64,000 bases of DNA. Source: Prorocentrum cordatum (taxonomy: Eukaryota; Sar; Dinophyceae; Prorocentrales; Prorocentraceae). Shown here piece after piece: positions 1-11,343 of the stretch (position 1 is its first letter; every line of letters begins with the position of its first letter). The notes beneath the pieces are model-generated. The model was not told the origin of the DNA. It did no database searches and saw only the letters and a program-made list of their open reading frames with translations. The position numbers and the translations under genes are program-made. The stretch lies in NCBI GenBank assembly GCA_963575745.1, contig CAUYUJ010019627.1:308164-372163 (forward strand), written 5' to 3'.

Positions 1-662
1 GTAGGAAAACCACCCGGACCGGACAATGGGCGTTTGCTAAACGGCCCTGGGCGTTGATTCAGCAGCCCTGCCCTCTTAGATTCCTTCTCTGGATGCGTCT
101 ACTGAACGGCTTCGCGTGTCGGGGTGGTTATTTATCGTGGTGGATGTTCTGCCCTCCACCCAGGGCCGTCAAAAGACACCTTAGGATTCCAGCGAAGCGG
201 TCCAGACCCGTGCAGGTTGCGAAGCAGCGCTCACGTCCTGGGCCGGCGGGGGACACGTTGCGGCGAGTGCCGCCCTGCCGCCCGGCCCACATCCGCTCAG
301 ACTCTGCCCCGGACTCCTCCCCGGGGTCCATCCCGGCCCGCGTCTCGCGTCGGATCCAGCCGCAGGGACGAGAAGTCCCAAGGAGGCCCACATAGCACGG
401 ACATGCGAGGGCAGGCAGCCGTGTTCTCGAGTGACCCTTTTCTGATTTGGGAGCGGGCGGAGGGAGGAAGGGTGTCTATGCCCATTTATGTTGCCGGCGC
501 CCGCTCCGCGCATGCGCCAAGGCAAATGATGTTGCAGCTGTGTGTGTGTGTTTGCGTGGACGTTTTCTGCGACCACGTCGTTTCCTGCAATAGTGGGCCC
601 TACTGGTCCGCGCGGCAAAGCTTCCCAATACATGGCAAGTTGGCGCAGGTTGGTCGAGATGA

Positions 663-953
663 TGGTTATACACGGCGCGGCTTGAAAAGGAGGTCCTTGA
701 GCTCTGTATCAGCAATCGCCGCCGTGACGGGCGAGTAGTCCTGGAAAGAGCCGTCCTTGATGTGGAATGGTTTCCCCACCCCACAGCACTGGATCGTCTG
801 CCGGACGGCACGGTCCGCCATCCAGCAACAAACCACATCATCCGCGCTGCTGCTGCCACCCTCAGGGCTACAGCTGAAGAAGGAGCCCAGTGCAAGGAGG
901 AACGGCACAGGCCTACCGCCAGGCAGTCCGTACTGCCATGTGGCGTTTGAGAC
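663..953 (+). CDS. Unrecognised coding-like segment, probable 3' exon
   Basis: A 97-codon open stretch runs from just after an in-frame TGA at 660 to a TGA at 951-953. The middle reads like a soluble protein (for example VLERAVLDVEWFPHP and TVRHPATNHIIRAAAATLR), is mixed in composition and is not part of any tandem repeat seen here. A possible AAG/G acceptor lies near 689. I do not recognise a family. Two other frames are also open over part of the stretch, so coding status rests on composition only. Confidence 0.35.
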
Positions 954-1029
954 GCGGTACTACGTCGATAGCAGTCTCTTTGCTCTCTGAGATTCTGGAT
1001 GAAATCGCAGTTCTTGCTTCGCCTCGCAG

Positions 1030-1285
1030 AGGCCATGGCGCCAACATCGCAGAGCGGCTTCCGTTCGGAAAACCATAGGATGGGCCCGGAGTGTCCTGGA
1101 GAATTTCGGTCCGGATTTCGAGGTGAATGTCGTGTGGTTTTCGTTGGGGCGGGCCAGGAACGAAGACCAAGAGCAATCCACGCGAAGTTCATGCCGTTTT
1201 TCGCTCGCCGCATCCGGAAAAGATCCACGCAGACACCCACGCACCAATCCGCTGCAGCACGCCTGCAAGGCCGGTGCAATGACAG
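1030..1285 (+). repeat. Dispersed repeat family C, copy 1
   Basis: This stretch aligns over about 250 bp with 17453-17698, sharing blocks such as GCGCCAACATCGCAGAGCGG, AATCCACGCGAA and CGCTGCAGCACG. A shorter inverted match is at 37705-37815. All frames over it are shadows. It is probably a nonautonomous element or an old duplication. Confidence 0.6.
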
Positions 1286-1459
1286 AGGCAGCGGGGCCGG
1301 AGCTCGCTGCCGACCCGCGGGAGCGCCGGGTGGCGCACGGTGGCCCGCCCGACGCTGCCGGCCGCCCGGGCGCTCCTGGACGTGGGGCCGCCAGCGGTGC
1401 GGCCATGTGGTCCTAGGCGCGGACGTGTATAGTCGTGCAGATTGGCAGCTCGGCCGAAA

Positions 1460-1460
1460 C

Positions 1461-1495
<35 letters not shown>
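1460..1495. repeat. (TA)n microsatellite
   Basis: An alternating TA tract broken by one TG. It is followed by a GAGA/GGGA purine tract to about 1545. Confidence 0.9.
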
Positions 1496-2358
1496 GACAT
1501 ACATACATAGAGAGAGAGAGAAGGAGGGAGGGAGGGAGAGAGAAAGCATGGAAGATCGCGTCGCACCAGCGCTGCAGCCGATCTTCTCCCCGCCGACACC
1601 GCCGATGTGCTGCCGACGTCGCAGACGCATCGCCGATGTCTCCGCGACGCGGCGCGATCGTCTGCGTCAGACGTAGGGAGCAAACGGAAGCAACAGCGCT
1701 CCTCGATTCCAGAACAGCCAGGTCCCAGAGATCCTCGATGTGTCCCGGTCCAGTTTTGTCATGGTCTTGGTTTCGTTTCATTGCCGCACACTGTTACCCC
1801 ATGTGCCGCGACTGGACCCCCGTGAGGCCACGAGGAGGCCACGGGAGACCACGGGAGGCCACGGGAATCGGCGGGAGACTGCGGTGTCCGCGCTCGCGCT
1901 CAGCTTCCGAGCGAACATGCGCAGGACCCGAGCAGACAAATTGTTCAGGGACGCGCGATTCGGTACAAAAAACGGGTTCCGGGAAGGGGTCCAGACTGAT
2001 GGGCCAATTTTCCACCACCGCTGCCACAGGTAGGAGAGTGAGGAGGAGGAGAAGAAGGAGGAGGACCTCCCCATCCTCCCTTCTCCCGTCATGCCTGCAT
2101 ATGGTTGGGGCCCCAAGAATGTACACCACCACGACCACGTGGATTCCTCCTCCCTCCTCTACCCTCCTCTTCTTTCTTTCGTTCCTGGGAGAGGGAGGGG
2201 GAGAGGGAGGTGGTGGTGGTGTACATTATGGGGCCCCCCATATGGTCGCGGTGGTGGAACAAGGATTGCCCCACGCTGACCTCTGGGGGCCCCGCGCCGC
2301 GAGCAGAGGCATGCCGTCGGGGGTCTGGGGAGCTGTCGGCGGGACCGCGCCGCGGCAG

Positions 2359-2576
2359 GCCGCGGGCGCCCCCAGCCTGGCGTCGCCCCTCGGATCGGGG
2401 GTGGACAGACCTCCTACCCTGACGCGCCGATTCGCGACCTGGCCGTTCTCGGCTCGCGAGGGGGCGCCGCGGCCGTCATTTCTGCGGGTCCGGGTCCGTC
2501 GGTTTCGGCCCCGGGCCGTGTTCACGAAGGGGAGGTTTACTCAAGGGAGGCTTGTGCACCGCCGAGAGCGACCCAG
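2359..2576 (+). CDS. Candidate internal exon with GT donor
   Basis: An acceptor GCGGCAG at 2358 opens a GC-rich frame reading [20 protein letters not shown] and continuing through [19 protein letters not shown] to a donor ACCCAG/GTCAGG. The end is in phase 0. The next candidate exon, 3142-3237, also starts in phase 0, so the GT microsatellite at 2656-2960 would lie in a 565-nt intron. No domain is recognised. A neighbouring frame is also open, which lowers confidence. Confidence 0.38.
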
Positions 2577-2655
2577 GTCAGGAGCTCGCAGCCAGCACGC
2601 ATACTTTCTACGCGACCCCTGGGTTTCTCGGGTGGGATGCCATGGTGGCTATGGG

Positions 2656-2960
2656 TGTGTGTGTGTGTGTGTGTGTGTCTGTGTGTGTGCGTGCGTGCGT
2701 GCGTGCGTGCGTGTGTGTGTGTGTGTGTGTGTGTGTCTGTGTGAGTGCGTGCGTGCGTGCGTGCGTGCGTGTGTGTGTGTGTGTGTGTCTGTGTGTGTGT
2801 CTGTGTGTGTCTGTGTGTGTCTGTGTGTGTGTGTGTGTGTCTGTGTGTGTCTGTGTGTGTGTCTGTGTGTGTCTGTGTGTGTGTCTGTGTGTGTGTCTGT
2901 GTGTCTGTGTGTCGTGTCTGTGTGTCTGTGTGTCTGTGTGTCTGTGTGTCTGTGTGTGCT
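2656..2960 (+). repeat. (GT)n/(GTCT) simple repeat
   Basis: About 300 bp of GT with GTGC and GTCT interruptions. It encodes spurious Cys-Val and, on the other strand, His-Thr frames. Confidence 0.95.
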
Positions 2961-3141
2961 GGCGGGTGGGGGTTTCCGCTCGAACAGGATCCCCGTCGGG
3001 GTGCCACAGCCCGCATACCGAATGCATACCGAATGGCGCCGCCCATTCCTTGCCATTCCCTGTCCCCCTCCCCTTCGGGTTTGCGCGCGTGCTGCTTTTC
3101 CCATCGCCACTGGTGGAGGAGGAGGGCCGCGCCCCAGAGAG

Positions 3142-3237
3142 GCCTTCGTGGAGGCCGCCATGATGGAGCGGTACACCGCCGTGGCCACCACGCGGGCGCC
3201 AGGCGGCGAGTTGGCACAGACCTTCGGATGTTCTTAA
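3142..3237 (+). CDS. Candidate terminal exon
   Basis: After a CCAGAG acceptor the frame reads [20 protein letters not shown], then [11 protein letters not shown] and TAA. The composition is protein-like with GC-rich third positions, and phase 0 fits the donor at 2576. The product is not recognised. An alternative acceptor lies at 3137. Confidence 0.4.
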   Translation, partial: AFVEAAMMERYTAVATTRAPGGELAQTFGCS

Positions 3238-4227
3238 AGAAGCGCTGGGGGAGTTGTCATGCTGTCGTTTGCAATACCGACGTTTGGTTACCGTCTTGCG
3301 CGCATTTATATTTCTGCCTTTCAGGCCGTTCGCCTGCCGTTTTGAGCATGTCCTGGGCGAGTCAAAGGGGGACAGTTCGGAAACGATGAGGAATGAGCTT
3401 TTGCAATGACAAGTCAGCACAGACACCATACGTTTCACGTGTTGGACAATTCTGCCTCCGAGGGCCCTTGCCAAGCCCCTTTTGTGCCGTCGAAATATCA
3501 TACCGGGACGGGATATCGCCCTTGGGGATTGGGTTGGAACGTCCAAGGTCTTTGCATTGGTATCATTACGACATCGGATGATGTCCGCAGTCAACTAGTA
3601 AGGATGCGCAGCTTTCCTAGGTTGCCCTTGCATTCTTCCCCGTCGCCCCATCCTTGGACTCTCTCGCTGGTCGCGACCCGCTCGCAAAGCGTCGACGTGG
3701 CCATCCAGGGCTTTTGTACCCTTATCCTGCGTCTTCATTCTACGGGTTGACTGGAGACTTTTTTTTGAGGGTCGGGAGATAACCCGGGTTATCGGGCTTG
3801 CCCCCCCTCCGCCCCCCCAGGATAACCCAATCTTGCCGGTTGTGCAGGTCTGGGGTGGTGGAGCGCGGGCAAATGCAGGGCTGCCCACATCGCGAGGGTT
3901 AGGTTATCGGCCGACCCCCTCCTCCCTCCTCCCCCTGGTTAGTCCCGGCTATCGCCGATTCAAACAAAAGATGTCTCTTATCTTGCGTCTTCATTCTACG
4001 GGCTGACTGCGGGGACCCCTCCCCCCGCCGCCCAGCTCTCAGAGCCTGGCCCGCCCAGACGGGGCCGGAACGGAGGGGGCGGAGAGAGCCAGCGCCGCGT
4101 CGCCGCTGCCTCGGCGACCCAGAGGTCCAACGTATGGGCAAACATCAAGACCGCGGTTGTTCCCCACATGTTTCGTGGGGTTCTGGTTTGCCTCCCTGCC
4201 GCGTCGCACCCGCGACGCTCACTCACC

Positions 4228-4300
4228 TCCCTCTTCCCCTCCTCATCCTCCTCCTCCTCCTCCTCCTCCTCCTCCTCCTCCTCCTTCTCCTTCTCACACA
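4228..4300 (+). repeat. (CCT/CTC)n tract
   Basis: A pyrimidine trinucleotide run directly before the CACAG pentamer array. Confidence 0.9.
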
Positions 4301-4455
4301 GCGCAGCACAGCACAGCACAGCACTGCTCAGCACAGCTCAGCTCAGCACAGCAAAGCACAGCACTGCACAGCACAGCATAGCACAGCTCCGCACAGCACA
4401 GCTCCGAACAGCACAGCACTGAACAGCACAGCATAGACCAGCTCAGCACAGCACA
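4300..4455 (+). repeat. CACAG pentamer array, copy 1
   Basis: Imperfect tandem CACAG/GCACA pentamers. The array is preceded by a unique leader (ACATGTTTCGTGGGGTTCTG at 4168) that recurs with the array at 5708-5935. Confidence 0.9.
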
Positions 4456-6640
4456 GCAGGCGTGGAACTTTCTCGACAACAGAGGGGGTGCGCAGGGGGT
4501 GGTCCCTCGAGCAGCGCGGTCTCTATACGCGCCAGTGTCGCAGGGCCTAGCAGGCGTGGCACTTTCTGGACATCAGAGGGGGTGCGCAGGGGGTGGTCCC
4601 TCAGCGCGGTCTCTATATACGCGCCAATGTCGCAGGGCATCGCAGGGCTGGCGATTTATCGACACCAGAGGGGGCACGCAGGGGGTGGTCCCTCACCCCA
4701 GTGTCTATACGCGCCAATGTCGCAAGGCCTAGCAGGCGCGGCACTTTCTCGACACCGGAGGGGGTGCGCAGAAGGTGGTCCCTCAGCGCGGACTCTATGC
4801 GCGCCAATGTCGCAGGGCCTAGCAGGCGTGGCACTTTCTCGACGCCAGTGGCGGTGCGCAGGGGGTGGTCCCTCACCCCGGACTCTATACGCGACAATGT
4901 CGCAGGGCCTAGAAGGCGTGGCAATTTCTCGTCACCAGAGGGGGTGCGCAGGGGGTGGTCCCTCAGCGCGGTCTCTATACGCGCCAATGTCGCAGGGCCT
5001 GGCAGGCGTGGCATTTTCTTGACATCAGAGGGGGTGCGCAGGGGGTGGTCCTTCAGCGCGGTCTCTATACGCGCCAATGTCGCAAGGCCTTGCAGGCGTG
5101 GCACTTTCTCGACACCGGAGGGGGGTGCGCAGGGGGTGGTCCCTCACCCCGGTGTCTATACGCGCCAACGTCGCAGGGCATAGCAGGCGCGGCACTTTCT
5201 CGACACCGAAGGGGGTGCGCAGAGGGTGGTCCCTCAGCGCGGTCTCTATATGCGCCAATGTCGCAGGGCCTAGCAGGCGTGGCACTTTCTCGACACTAGA
5301 GGGGGTGCGCAGAGGGTGGTCCCTCAGCGCGGACTCTATGCGCGCCAATGTCGCAGGGTCCAGCAGGCGTGGCACTTTCTCGGCACCAGAGGGGGTGCGC
5401 AGGGGGTGGTCCCTCAGCGCGTTATCTACCCGCCAATGTCGCAGGGCACTTTCTCGACACCGGAGGGGGTGCGCAGAGGGTGGTCCCTCAGCGCGGACTC
5501 CATACGCGCCAATGTCGCAGGGCATCGCAGGGCTGGAGATTTCTCGACACCAGAGGCGGTGCGCAGGGGGTGGTCCCTCAGCGCTGTCTCTATACGCGCC
5601 AATGTCGCAGGGCCTAGCAGGCGTGGCACTCTTTCGACACCAGAGGGTGAAGACACGGCTGTCTCTACAGTTGCAAGCTCGCACGACGCAGTAGGCGTGT
5701 TATTTCCAACATGTTTCGTGGGGTTCTGGTTTTCCTCCCTGCCGCGTCGCACCCGCGACGCTCACTCCCCTCCCCTCCTTCTCCTTCTCACACAGCACAG
5801 CACAGCGCAGCGCAGCGCAGCGCAGCACAGCACAGCACAGCACTGCACAGCACACAGCACATTGACACACAGCACGTACACAGCACAGCGCAGCACTGCT
5901 CAGCACTGTTCAGCTCAGCTCAGCACAGCACTTTCTCGACACCTGAGTGGGTGCGCAGAGGGTGGGGTGTCCCTCAGCGCGGACTCTATACGCGCCAATG
6001 TCGCAGGGCCTAGCAGGTGTGGCACTTTCTCGACACCTGAGGGGGTGCGCAGGGGGTGGTCCCTCAGCGCGGTCTCTATATACGCGCCAATGTTGCTGGG
6101 CCTGGCAGGCGCGGCACTTTTTCGACACCGGAGAGGGTGCGCAGGGGGTGGTCCTTCAGCGCGGTCTCCATGCGCGCCAATGTCGTAAGGCCTAGAAAGT
6201 GTGACATTATCTCGACACCAGAGGGGGTGCGCAGAGGGTGGTCCTTCAGCGCGGTCTCCATACGCGCCAATGTTGCTAGCAGGCGTGGCACTTTCTCGAC
6301 ACCGGAGGGGTGCGCAGGGGGTGGTCCCTCACCCCGGTGTCTATACGCGCAATTGTTGCAATGCTTAGCAGGCGGGGTATGTTCTCCGCACCAGAGGGGG
6401 TGCGGCCGTCACCGGTTTCTTATACGCGCCAATGTCGCAGGGCCTAGCAGGCTTGGCACTTTCGTGACACCGGAGGAGGTGGCAGGGGGTGGTCCTGCAC
6501 CGCGGTCTCCATTCGCGCCAATTTTGGAGGGCTCAACTGTCGTGGCACTTTCTCGACATGCAACGGTATCGGCGGGGCAACGGCCACCAACATCGGTCCC
6601 ACACGCTTCACTCCAGCTATCATCGTTCCAGCCATAATAG
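4455..6640 (+). repeat. 90-bp satellite array
   Basis: About 22 copies of a 90-bp unit with core GGCACTTTCTCGACACC, GGTGCGCAGGGGGTGGTCC and CGCGCCAATGTCGCAGGGC. The unit is a multiple of three, so several frames stay open and produce 30-residue peptide repeats. These are artefacts. A second leader plus pentamer block interrupts the array at 5690-5935. Diverged units continue to about 6915. Confidence 0.95.
5700..5935 (+). repeat. Leader plus CACAG array, copy 2
   Basis: A near-identical 60-bp leader (ACATGTTTCGTGGGGTTCTG) followed by CACAG pentamers, as at 4168-4455. It shows that the whole cassette of leader, pentamers and 90-bp units was duplicated. Confidence 0.85.
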
Positions 6641-6654
6641 AAGTATGTGGGCTT

Positions 6655-6915
6655 CCTCGGTCGCGTAATTTTCTCGGCGCCAGAGGGGGTGCACCGGGGG
6701 TTCGGTCTCTATGCGTTGCAGGCGCGCAGGGCACGGCAGGCGTGGCACTTGCTCGACACCACAGCGGGCGCGGCGGGGGGCAGGCCCGCAGGGCACGGCA
6801 GGCGTAGCACTCTCCTCGACACCCAAGGGGGTGCACAGGGGCGGCGGTCTCCATGCGTTGCAGGCGCGCAGGGCACGGCGGGCGAAGCGATCTCTCGACG
6901 CTAGAGGGTGCGGTC
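6655..6915 (+). repeat. Diverged relatives of the 90-bp satellite
   Basis: Units with GGCACGGCAGGCGTGGCACT and CTCGACACC continue the array in degraded form. Confidence 0.7.
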
Positions 6916-7049
6916 TCTATGCGTTGACTGGCGTCACCAACTGCATCGGCGGGGCAGCGGCCACCAACATCATTCTCATCGGCTTTTCTTCAGCTATCAT
7001 CACACTGCAGCCATCATGTAAGTATGTGGGGTTCCGCGGCAGCGTGATT

Positions 7050-7190
7050 CGTTGAGTTCGGCCCCCAAGGGACCTCGCTGGGCCTCGGGGCTGTCAGCAA
7101 AAACGACTCAGGATGAAAAGCCGGTCCTGGGGAATGGGTCGAGGCTTCCAGGGGCCGCGCATGGAGAAAATCACAACACCGGACCGCTGG
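7050..7190 (+). repeat. Dispersed repeat family D, copy 1
   Basis: Shares the order of blocks TTCGGCC, TCGCTGGGCC, CGGGATGAAAA-like and CCGGGGAAxGGGT with 12085-12190 and 38085-38200. Confidence 0.5.
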
Positions 7191-7524
7191 GGATGCGGCT
7201 CCACCGGAAGCCTGGCGGTCTCCGTGGCTAGGTCGCCGATGGGTCGACGATGCGGCGCGGTCCTCGGACCCTCTTTGCTGCGGCGCACGTGCAGCCAAAG
7301 CTCTGGACTGAGGACCGCTCGAGGACTCGGAGGGGACTTGCTGCTCCTCGCCCGTGAGTTCTCTGGGCCAACAGGAAGGGTTTCGCTCCTCATGTCGCGT
7401 TCCCTGCTGCGGCCGCCCGGATGAACGCGGCCATCCCGGTGGGCAGGCCAAAATGGCGCGCGGACCCTCGGGGGAGGCATGGGTACCGACGAAGCTGGCG
7501 CGAGGGGCCCGGAGCCAGCCCTGG

Positions 7525-7757
7525 TCGGGAGCCTTGAGACGGGGGTCCATGCAACCGGGGGTCTGCCAGAGCGCCCGATCCTGCAGGATCCTGCAGGGGC
7601 ATGGTCGCATTGACCCGTGTTTGGGCGCAGGATCCTGCAGGATCTTGCAGGATCTTTCGCATTGACCCGGGATTGGATGCAGGATCTTGTAGGAGCTTGC
7701 AAGGCCCGATTGACCCGGGTCTGGATTGACCCGGGTCAGAAGATCTCCGACCTGGCT
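7525..7757 (+). repeat. Dispersed repeat family F, copy 1
   Basis: Contains repeated CAGGATCCTGCAGG and TTGACCCGGGT blocks and ends GACCCGGGTCAGAAGATCTC. Homologous to 37335-37587 and, partly, to 27735-27872. Confidence 0.7.
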
Positions 7758-7911
7758 CTGGAGGGGGTGTGCCTGGGCTCTCTCGCGCTTGGAGAGCTCT
7801 CGTCGTTCGGTGTGCATCCAGGGGCCTTCGGCGGACGAGGCTCCTGTTCTCGACCCGCGCGTTCGTCGAGTGGCCCCGCGGGCGGGGCCCCGGGCCCGCG
7901 AGCCCCAAAGG
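7740..7911 (+). CDS. Candidate internal exon after family F element
   Basis: Directly after the GGGTCAG end of a family F copy, the frame reads KISDLALEGVCLGSLALGEL and continues SSFGVHPGAFGGRG into a Gly/Ala/Pro-rich segment. A GT donor (CCCAAAGG/GTACAG) lies at 7912. The reading is protein-like with GC-rich third positions. The first bases (AAGATCTCCGAC) are also in the second F copy, so the true start may be further in. No family is recognised. Confidence 0.38.
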
Positions 7912-8181
7912 GTACAGGCCGTGCATGTCGCGGACGCCCTGCGCGGAGCGCATCCTCGCGGGTGATGTTTCTCCCCCAATCCCCGAGTTTCGCCCGAAAA
8001 GTCTGGCCGCTCAGAAGAATGGGAAAACCCTGGGATACACCCCAAGGGGGCTATTCGGACGCACCCCTATCGAGAATGGACACCCCCCATCGTATATCCC
8101 AGGGTTAGGCCCCAAATTTCTGGTCCATTCGGAAACCCCACGAAGCCTGGGATAGGGGTCGACGTATCCCCTGTTACATCC

Positions 8182-8330
8182 ATGCGACCGCGCGCCTGCA
8201 GACGACTCGCGCCCGAGAGCCCAGGCCGCGGGGGCCTCGATGCGGCTGCGCTCGCCCCTCGTGAGCGGTCCAGGGCCCGAGCGCCCCGCCCCGCCGCGCG
8301 CCCCCGCGGAGCTGCGCGTCCGCTCTCCGC
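8182..8330 (+). CDS. Candidate exon, Arg/Pro/Ala-rich
   Basis: An ATG-led frame reads MRPRACRRLAPESPGRGGLD then AAALAPRERSRARAPRP, with almost all third positions G or C. It runs into a CCT microsatellite. An alternative start is after the CTGCAG acceptor at 8201. Basic low-complexity sequence of this kind could be a transit-type N-terminus or noncoding. Confidence 0.3.
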
Positions 8331-8553
8331 CCCCTCCCCCTCCTCCTCCTCCTCCCTCCTCCTCCTCCCCCTCCTCCTCCTCCTCCCCCTCCTCCGCCTC
8401 CTCCTCCTCCTCCTCCTCCTCCTCCTCCGCCTCCTCCGCCTCCTCCGCCTCCTCCTCCTCTCCTCCTCCTCCGCCTCCTCCGCCTCCTCCGCCTCCTTCT
8501 CCTCCTCCTCCTCCTCCTCCTCCTCCTCCTCCTCCTCCTCCTACTCCTCCTCG
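8331..8553 (+). repeat. (CCT)n microsatellite
   Basis: More than 200 bp of CCT/CTC with GCC variants. Confidence 0.95.
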
Positions 8554-8779
8554 GCGTGCCTGCGGGGGGGCGGGGGGGGGGGGGGCGGGCCCCGGGGCCC
8601 CGTGCCGAGAGGGGGCCGCGTCGCCGAAGGCCTCGCGAGCGCCAGCTCCGCCGGGGTCGACGCCGGCGCCAGCGCTCCTCTCTCGCGGAGCCCGCGGCCT
8701 CCGGGGCGCGGGGCGGGACTCGCCGACAGGGGGCGCAGGGCACGTGGACGCGCCCCTCGGGAGGTCGAAAAGGGGTACG

Positions 8780-8921
8780 CGGGATGACGATTAAGAAAAA
8801 TTATGGGAGAGAACGATGAAACAAATAGTATTCTGCACTTTCTGCACAATTTTCGGACTGGAGGAGAACGATTGAAAACATAGTTTTCCAGCCCGCGGTC
8901 GTTTTTTCTAATCGTCATCCC
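8780..8921. mobile_element. Small TIR element
   Basis: Ends are inverted: CGGGATGACGATTA on the left and TAATCGTCATCCCG on the right, about 140 bp apart. The interior is AT-rich and noncoding. It looks like a MITE seen once here, plus a partial end at 8953-8975. Confidence 0.6.
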
Positions 8922-9296
8922 GGGCGCCGCCGCGTGAACACGACCCCCGGTCATTTATTAATCGTCACCCTCCATTAAAGGCGTGTGGTGTTAATTCGAT
9001 GTCAAGGGAACTCTGGCGGTGCCACTCATCGCAGATCGCATCGCTGTTCCCACGATGGGCTCCACACCCCTCTGTGCCACACCCCTTTTCCGACCTCCAG
9101 AGCCACAAGACCTGGCAGGGGCGCGCCCCGGGATGCGCCAGCGGCCGTGCTACAGGGGGCGTATCCTGCGCACGTGCCACATATGTGTCGCGGGGCGTAC
9201 CGAGGGGGGGGGGGGGGGCGTCACGCTATAGGGCGTCCCAATCTCCCCTCCCCGTGGTTGCGCGTCCTCCGCCCGCTCCTGCTTGCCTTGCGCCTC

Positions 9297-9350
9297 CGCC
9301 TCCTCCTCCTCCTCCTCCTCCTCCTCCTCCTCCTCCTCCTCCTCCTCCTC
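9297..9350 (+). repeat. (CCT)n microsatellite
   Basis: A pure CCT run followed by a GAGA tract. Confidence 0.95.
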
Positions 9351-9402
9351 AGAGAGAGAGAGGGAGATCGTGGCCCATCTTTGTGCCGTCTCGGAGGAGA
9401 TC

Positions 9403-9830
9403 GATCAAATTGGGGGGGTGGTCCTTAACCAGGCCCCATCAGCCCCTCACCCCCTGGAGACCTACATGAGGCCAACATCTGAGTAACATCAATGAATTTG
9501 GTATCTCGTCGAGGCATCTTGGGGCGTCTTGAGTGCCTCCTGGGGCCCCTCGGGGCCTCTTGGGGCCCGTTGGGGGCATCTTGGGGCCTCTTGGGAGCGT
9601 CTTGGGGCCTCCTGGGCACCTTTTGGGGCCATCCTGGGGCACCCTTGGACGCCACGGGGGCCATCTTGGAGGAGGTCGATCGAAGGAGGAGAGTTCCCTA
9701 CTCAGGTCCCGTCCCCCGGAGGCCAACATGGTGTCAACATCTGCTTGTCAAATCAATGAGTTTGGCTTCCTCACCGAGGCCATCTTGGACGCTCCAGCGT
9801 CTCGCTAAACACCCGGGCAGGAGGAGGGGG
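9403..9830 (+). repeat. CTTGGGGC degenerate repeat with flanking duplication
   Basis: GGGGCCTCTTGGGGC-type units of 12-16 bp run from about 9520 to 9665. The flanks are duplicated: GGCCAACAT and CATCAATGA-like blocks occur at 9470-9495 and 9720-9760. A similar unit fills 52600-52870. Confidence 0.7.
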
Positions 9831-10644
9831 AGGTAAACCCATCCCCCTGGGAACCCACCGAAATCGGCCCAGAATCAGTGACCAGGAACCCGGGAACCCG
9901 GAGACGGGACCCCGGGAACCCAGCCGGCCACCAAAATCGGCCAGAAATCGTCGCCAAATCTATCAGTATCCGCTAGGACCCCTTCAGTGCAAGCATTGAC
10001 TGGGGAATAATGACGTGGGGGGTTGACTCGATACATCTGCAGAGACGAGCCCCTATCCCTGATGTTTCCTGGCCCTCCAATGTTAGGGCCCCTCCCAAAG
10101 CATCAGGGGTGCTTGTATGGTCAACCATTGCTGTGCAAAGGGCTTTCTCGCTTCGATCCTGAAAAGCCTCGGGCGTTCGAACCATCGATCTTGCGGGCGC
10201 TCCGAATCTCGACTCTCGCTCGCTTCGGTTGAGACAGCCATGTTGTCGAAGAGTTGGGATTCTCCTCGGTCGGCCTTCGGGCCACAACTCGGGCATCAGG
10301 CGGCCGTTCGGGACGACTCCAGCTTCCCCGGACTGCCTTCGGCGAGGCGCAGCTGATGCACAGCACCCAGGGCCCCGAAGCCTTCGAAGTCCACAGGAAA
10401 CATGCGGGATCAGTCCGTTGCACCTCTTTCGAGTTTGGCGGCTCTTCGCTCCGTCGACCCTGCGGCCGCTTCGAAGCCGTCGACGCGCTCCATGCTTCGG
10501 CAAGCTGGTCCCGCGGGCGCTTCGGGCTGCGCCCCTCGAAGACCTCTGCCTTCCGGCCTTCTGGGCCCCCGGAGGTCTCGCTCAAAAGCCTCCGTCGTGA
10601 TTTTTGTCACGGTGCCATGGGGGGCATTCGATCCCTCGATCCCC

Positions 10645-10790
10645 GGGTCGGAGGATCGCGCCGCTTGGCCGATGTAGCATAGGCGATTCTGCTCGATGTG
10701 GATCTCGAGGGTCTCCACGCCGACGTCGCCGATACATCGAAGATGCATCGGCGTTGCGGCGCGATCCTGCGACACTATCTACTCGAACCT
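10645..10790 (+). mobile_element. TIR element family E, copy 1
   Basis: Left end GTCGGAGGATCGCGCCGC and right end GCGGCGCGATCCTGCGAC are inverted, with CCGACGTCGCCGAT inside. A second copy at 42177-42385 has the same ends. Fragments with GATGCGGCGCG are at 1630-1670 and 7240-7265. Confidence 0.65.
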
Positions 10791-11087
10791 CGTCTGGGAG
10801 GCCTCCAGCTTCGAAATTTGATCCTCGAAGAGGCATTGGTTTTTCATACTCTTGCAAGTTTGCTTGAATGGAGGGGGGGAGGAGGTCGTGGTGAGGCCTG
10901 AAAGATAATGTGGACTTCGCGCGACTCGGGGCTCACTTGCACGCCTTTTCGGCACAGCGCCGGCGGCAAAGGCGGCGTAGTGGGGGAGGGGGGCATACCA
11001 TGCAAGTAGTTTTGCTTGAGCCCCAAGAAAAAAAGCCTCCTGCTCGGACCCCATTTGGGAGGCCTCCAGCTTCAAACCTCGACCCTC

Positions 11088-11312
11088 GCTCCCACGACCC
11101 TCGATCCTCGACCCTTCGATCATCGAGCCTTCGATCCCTCGATCCCTCGATCCATGGCACCTCGATCCATGGATCCCTCGACATTCGATCCCCGGCCCCT
11201 TGATCACTCGATCCCTCGACCTCTCGATCCCTCGATCCCTCGACCCTCGATCCCTCGATCCCTCGGTCCTCGACCCTTCGATCCTCGATGGCCTCGGCCT
11301 CTCGATCCCCTC
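11088..11312 (+). repeat. CTCGATCC minisatellite
   Basis: Tandem 8-bp units CTCGATCC with CTTCGATC and CTCGACC variants. Confidence 0.9.
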
Positions 11313-11343
11313 GACCCCGTGGCCGCCCCGCGCACGCTCGCAG

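Noticed and set aside
1-480. Possible exon at 210-395 on either strand
   Set aside because: All six frames are open for long stretches in this GC-rich segment. No frame stands out.
2537-3217. Minus-strand His-Thr-rich ORFs and plus-strand Cys-Val-rich ORFs
   Set aside because: Translations of the GT microsatellite.
4300-4455. CRISPR-like array
   Set aside because: The repeats are short pentamers or contiguous satellites without spacers, and the genome is eukaryotic.
4462-6637. Long ORFs of 160-290 codons with 30-residue repeats
   Set aside because: They are translations of the 90-bp satellite, whose length is a multiple of three. Several frames on both strands are equally open.
8174-8743. 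Poly-Gly/Arg/Ser/Pro ORFs
   Set aside because: Translations of CCT repeats. The same applies at 16.7, 17.8, 21.1, 23.2, 27.4, 44.2, 55.8 and 60.8 kb.
9000-9180. Minus-strand frame with LWLWRSEKGCGTEGCGAHRG
   Set aside because: Protein-like in part, but no convincing splice sites and a competing plus frame. Too weak to list as an exon.
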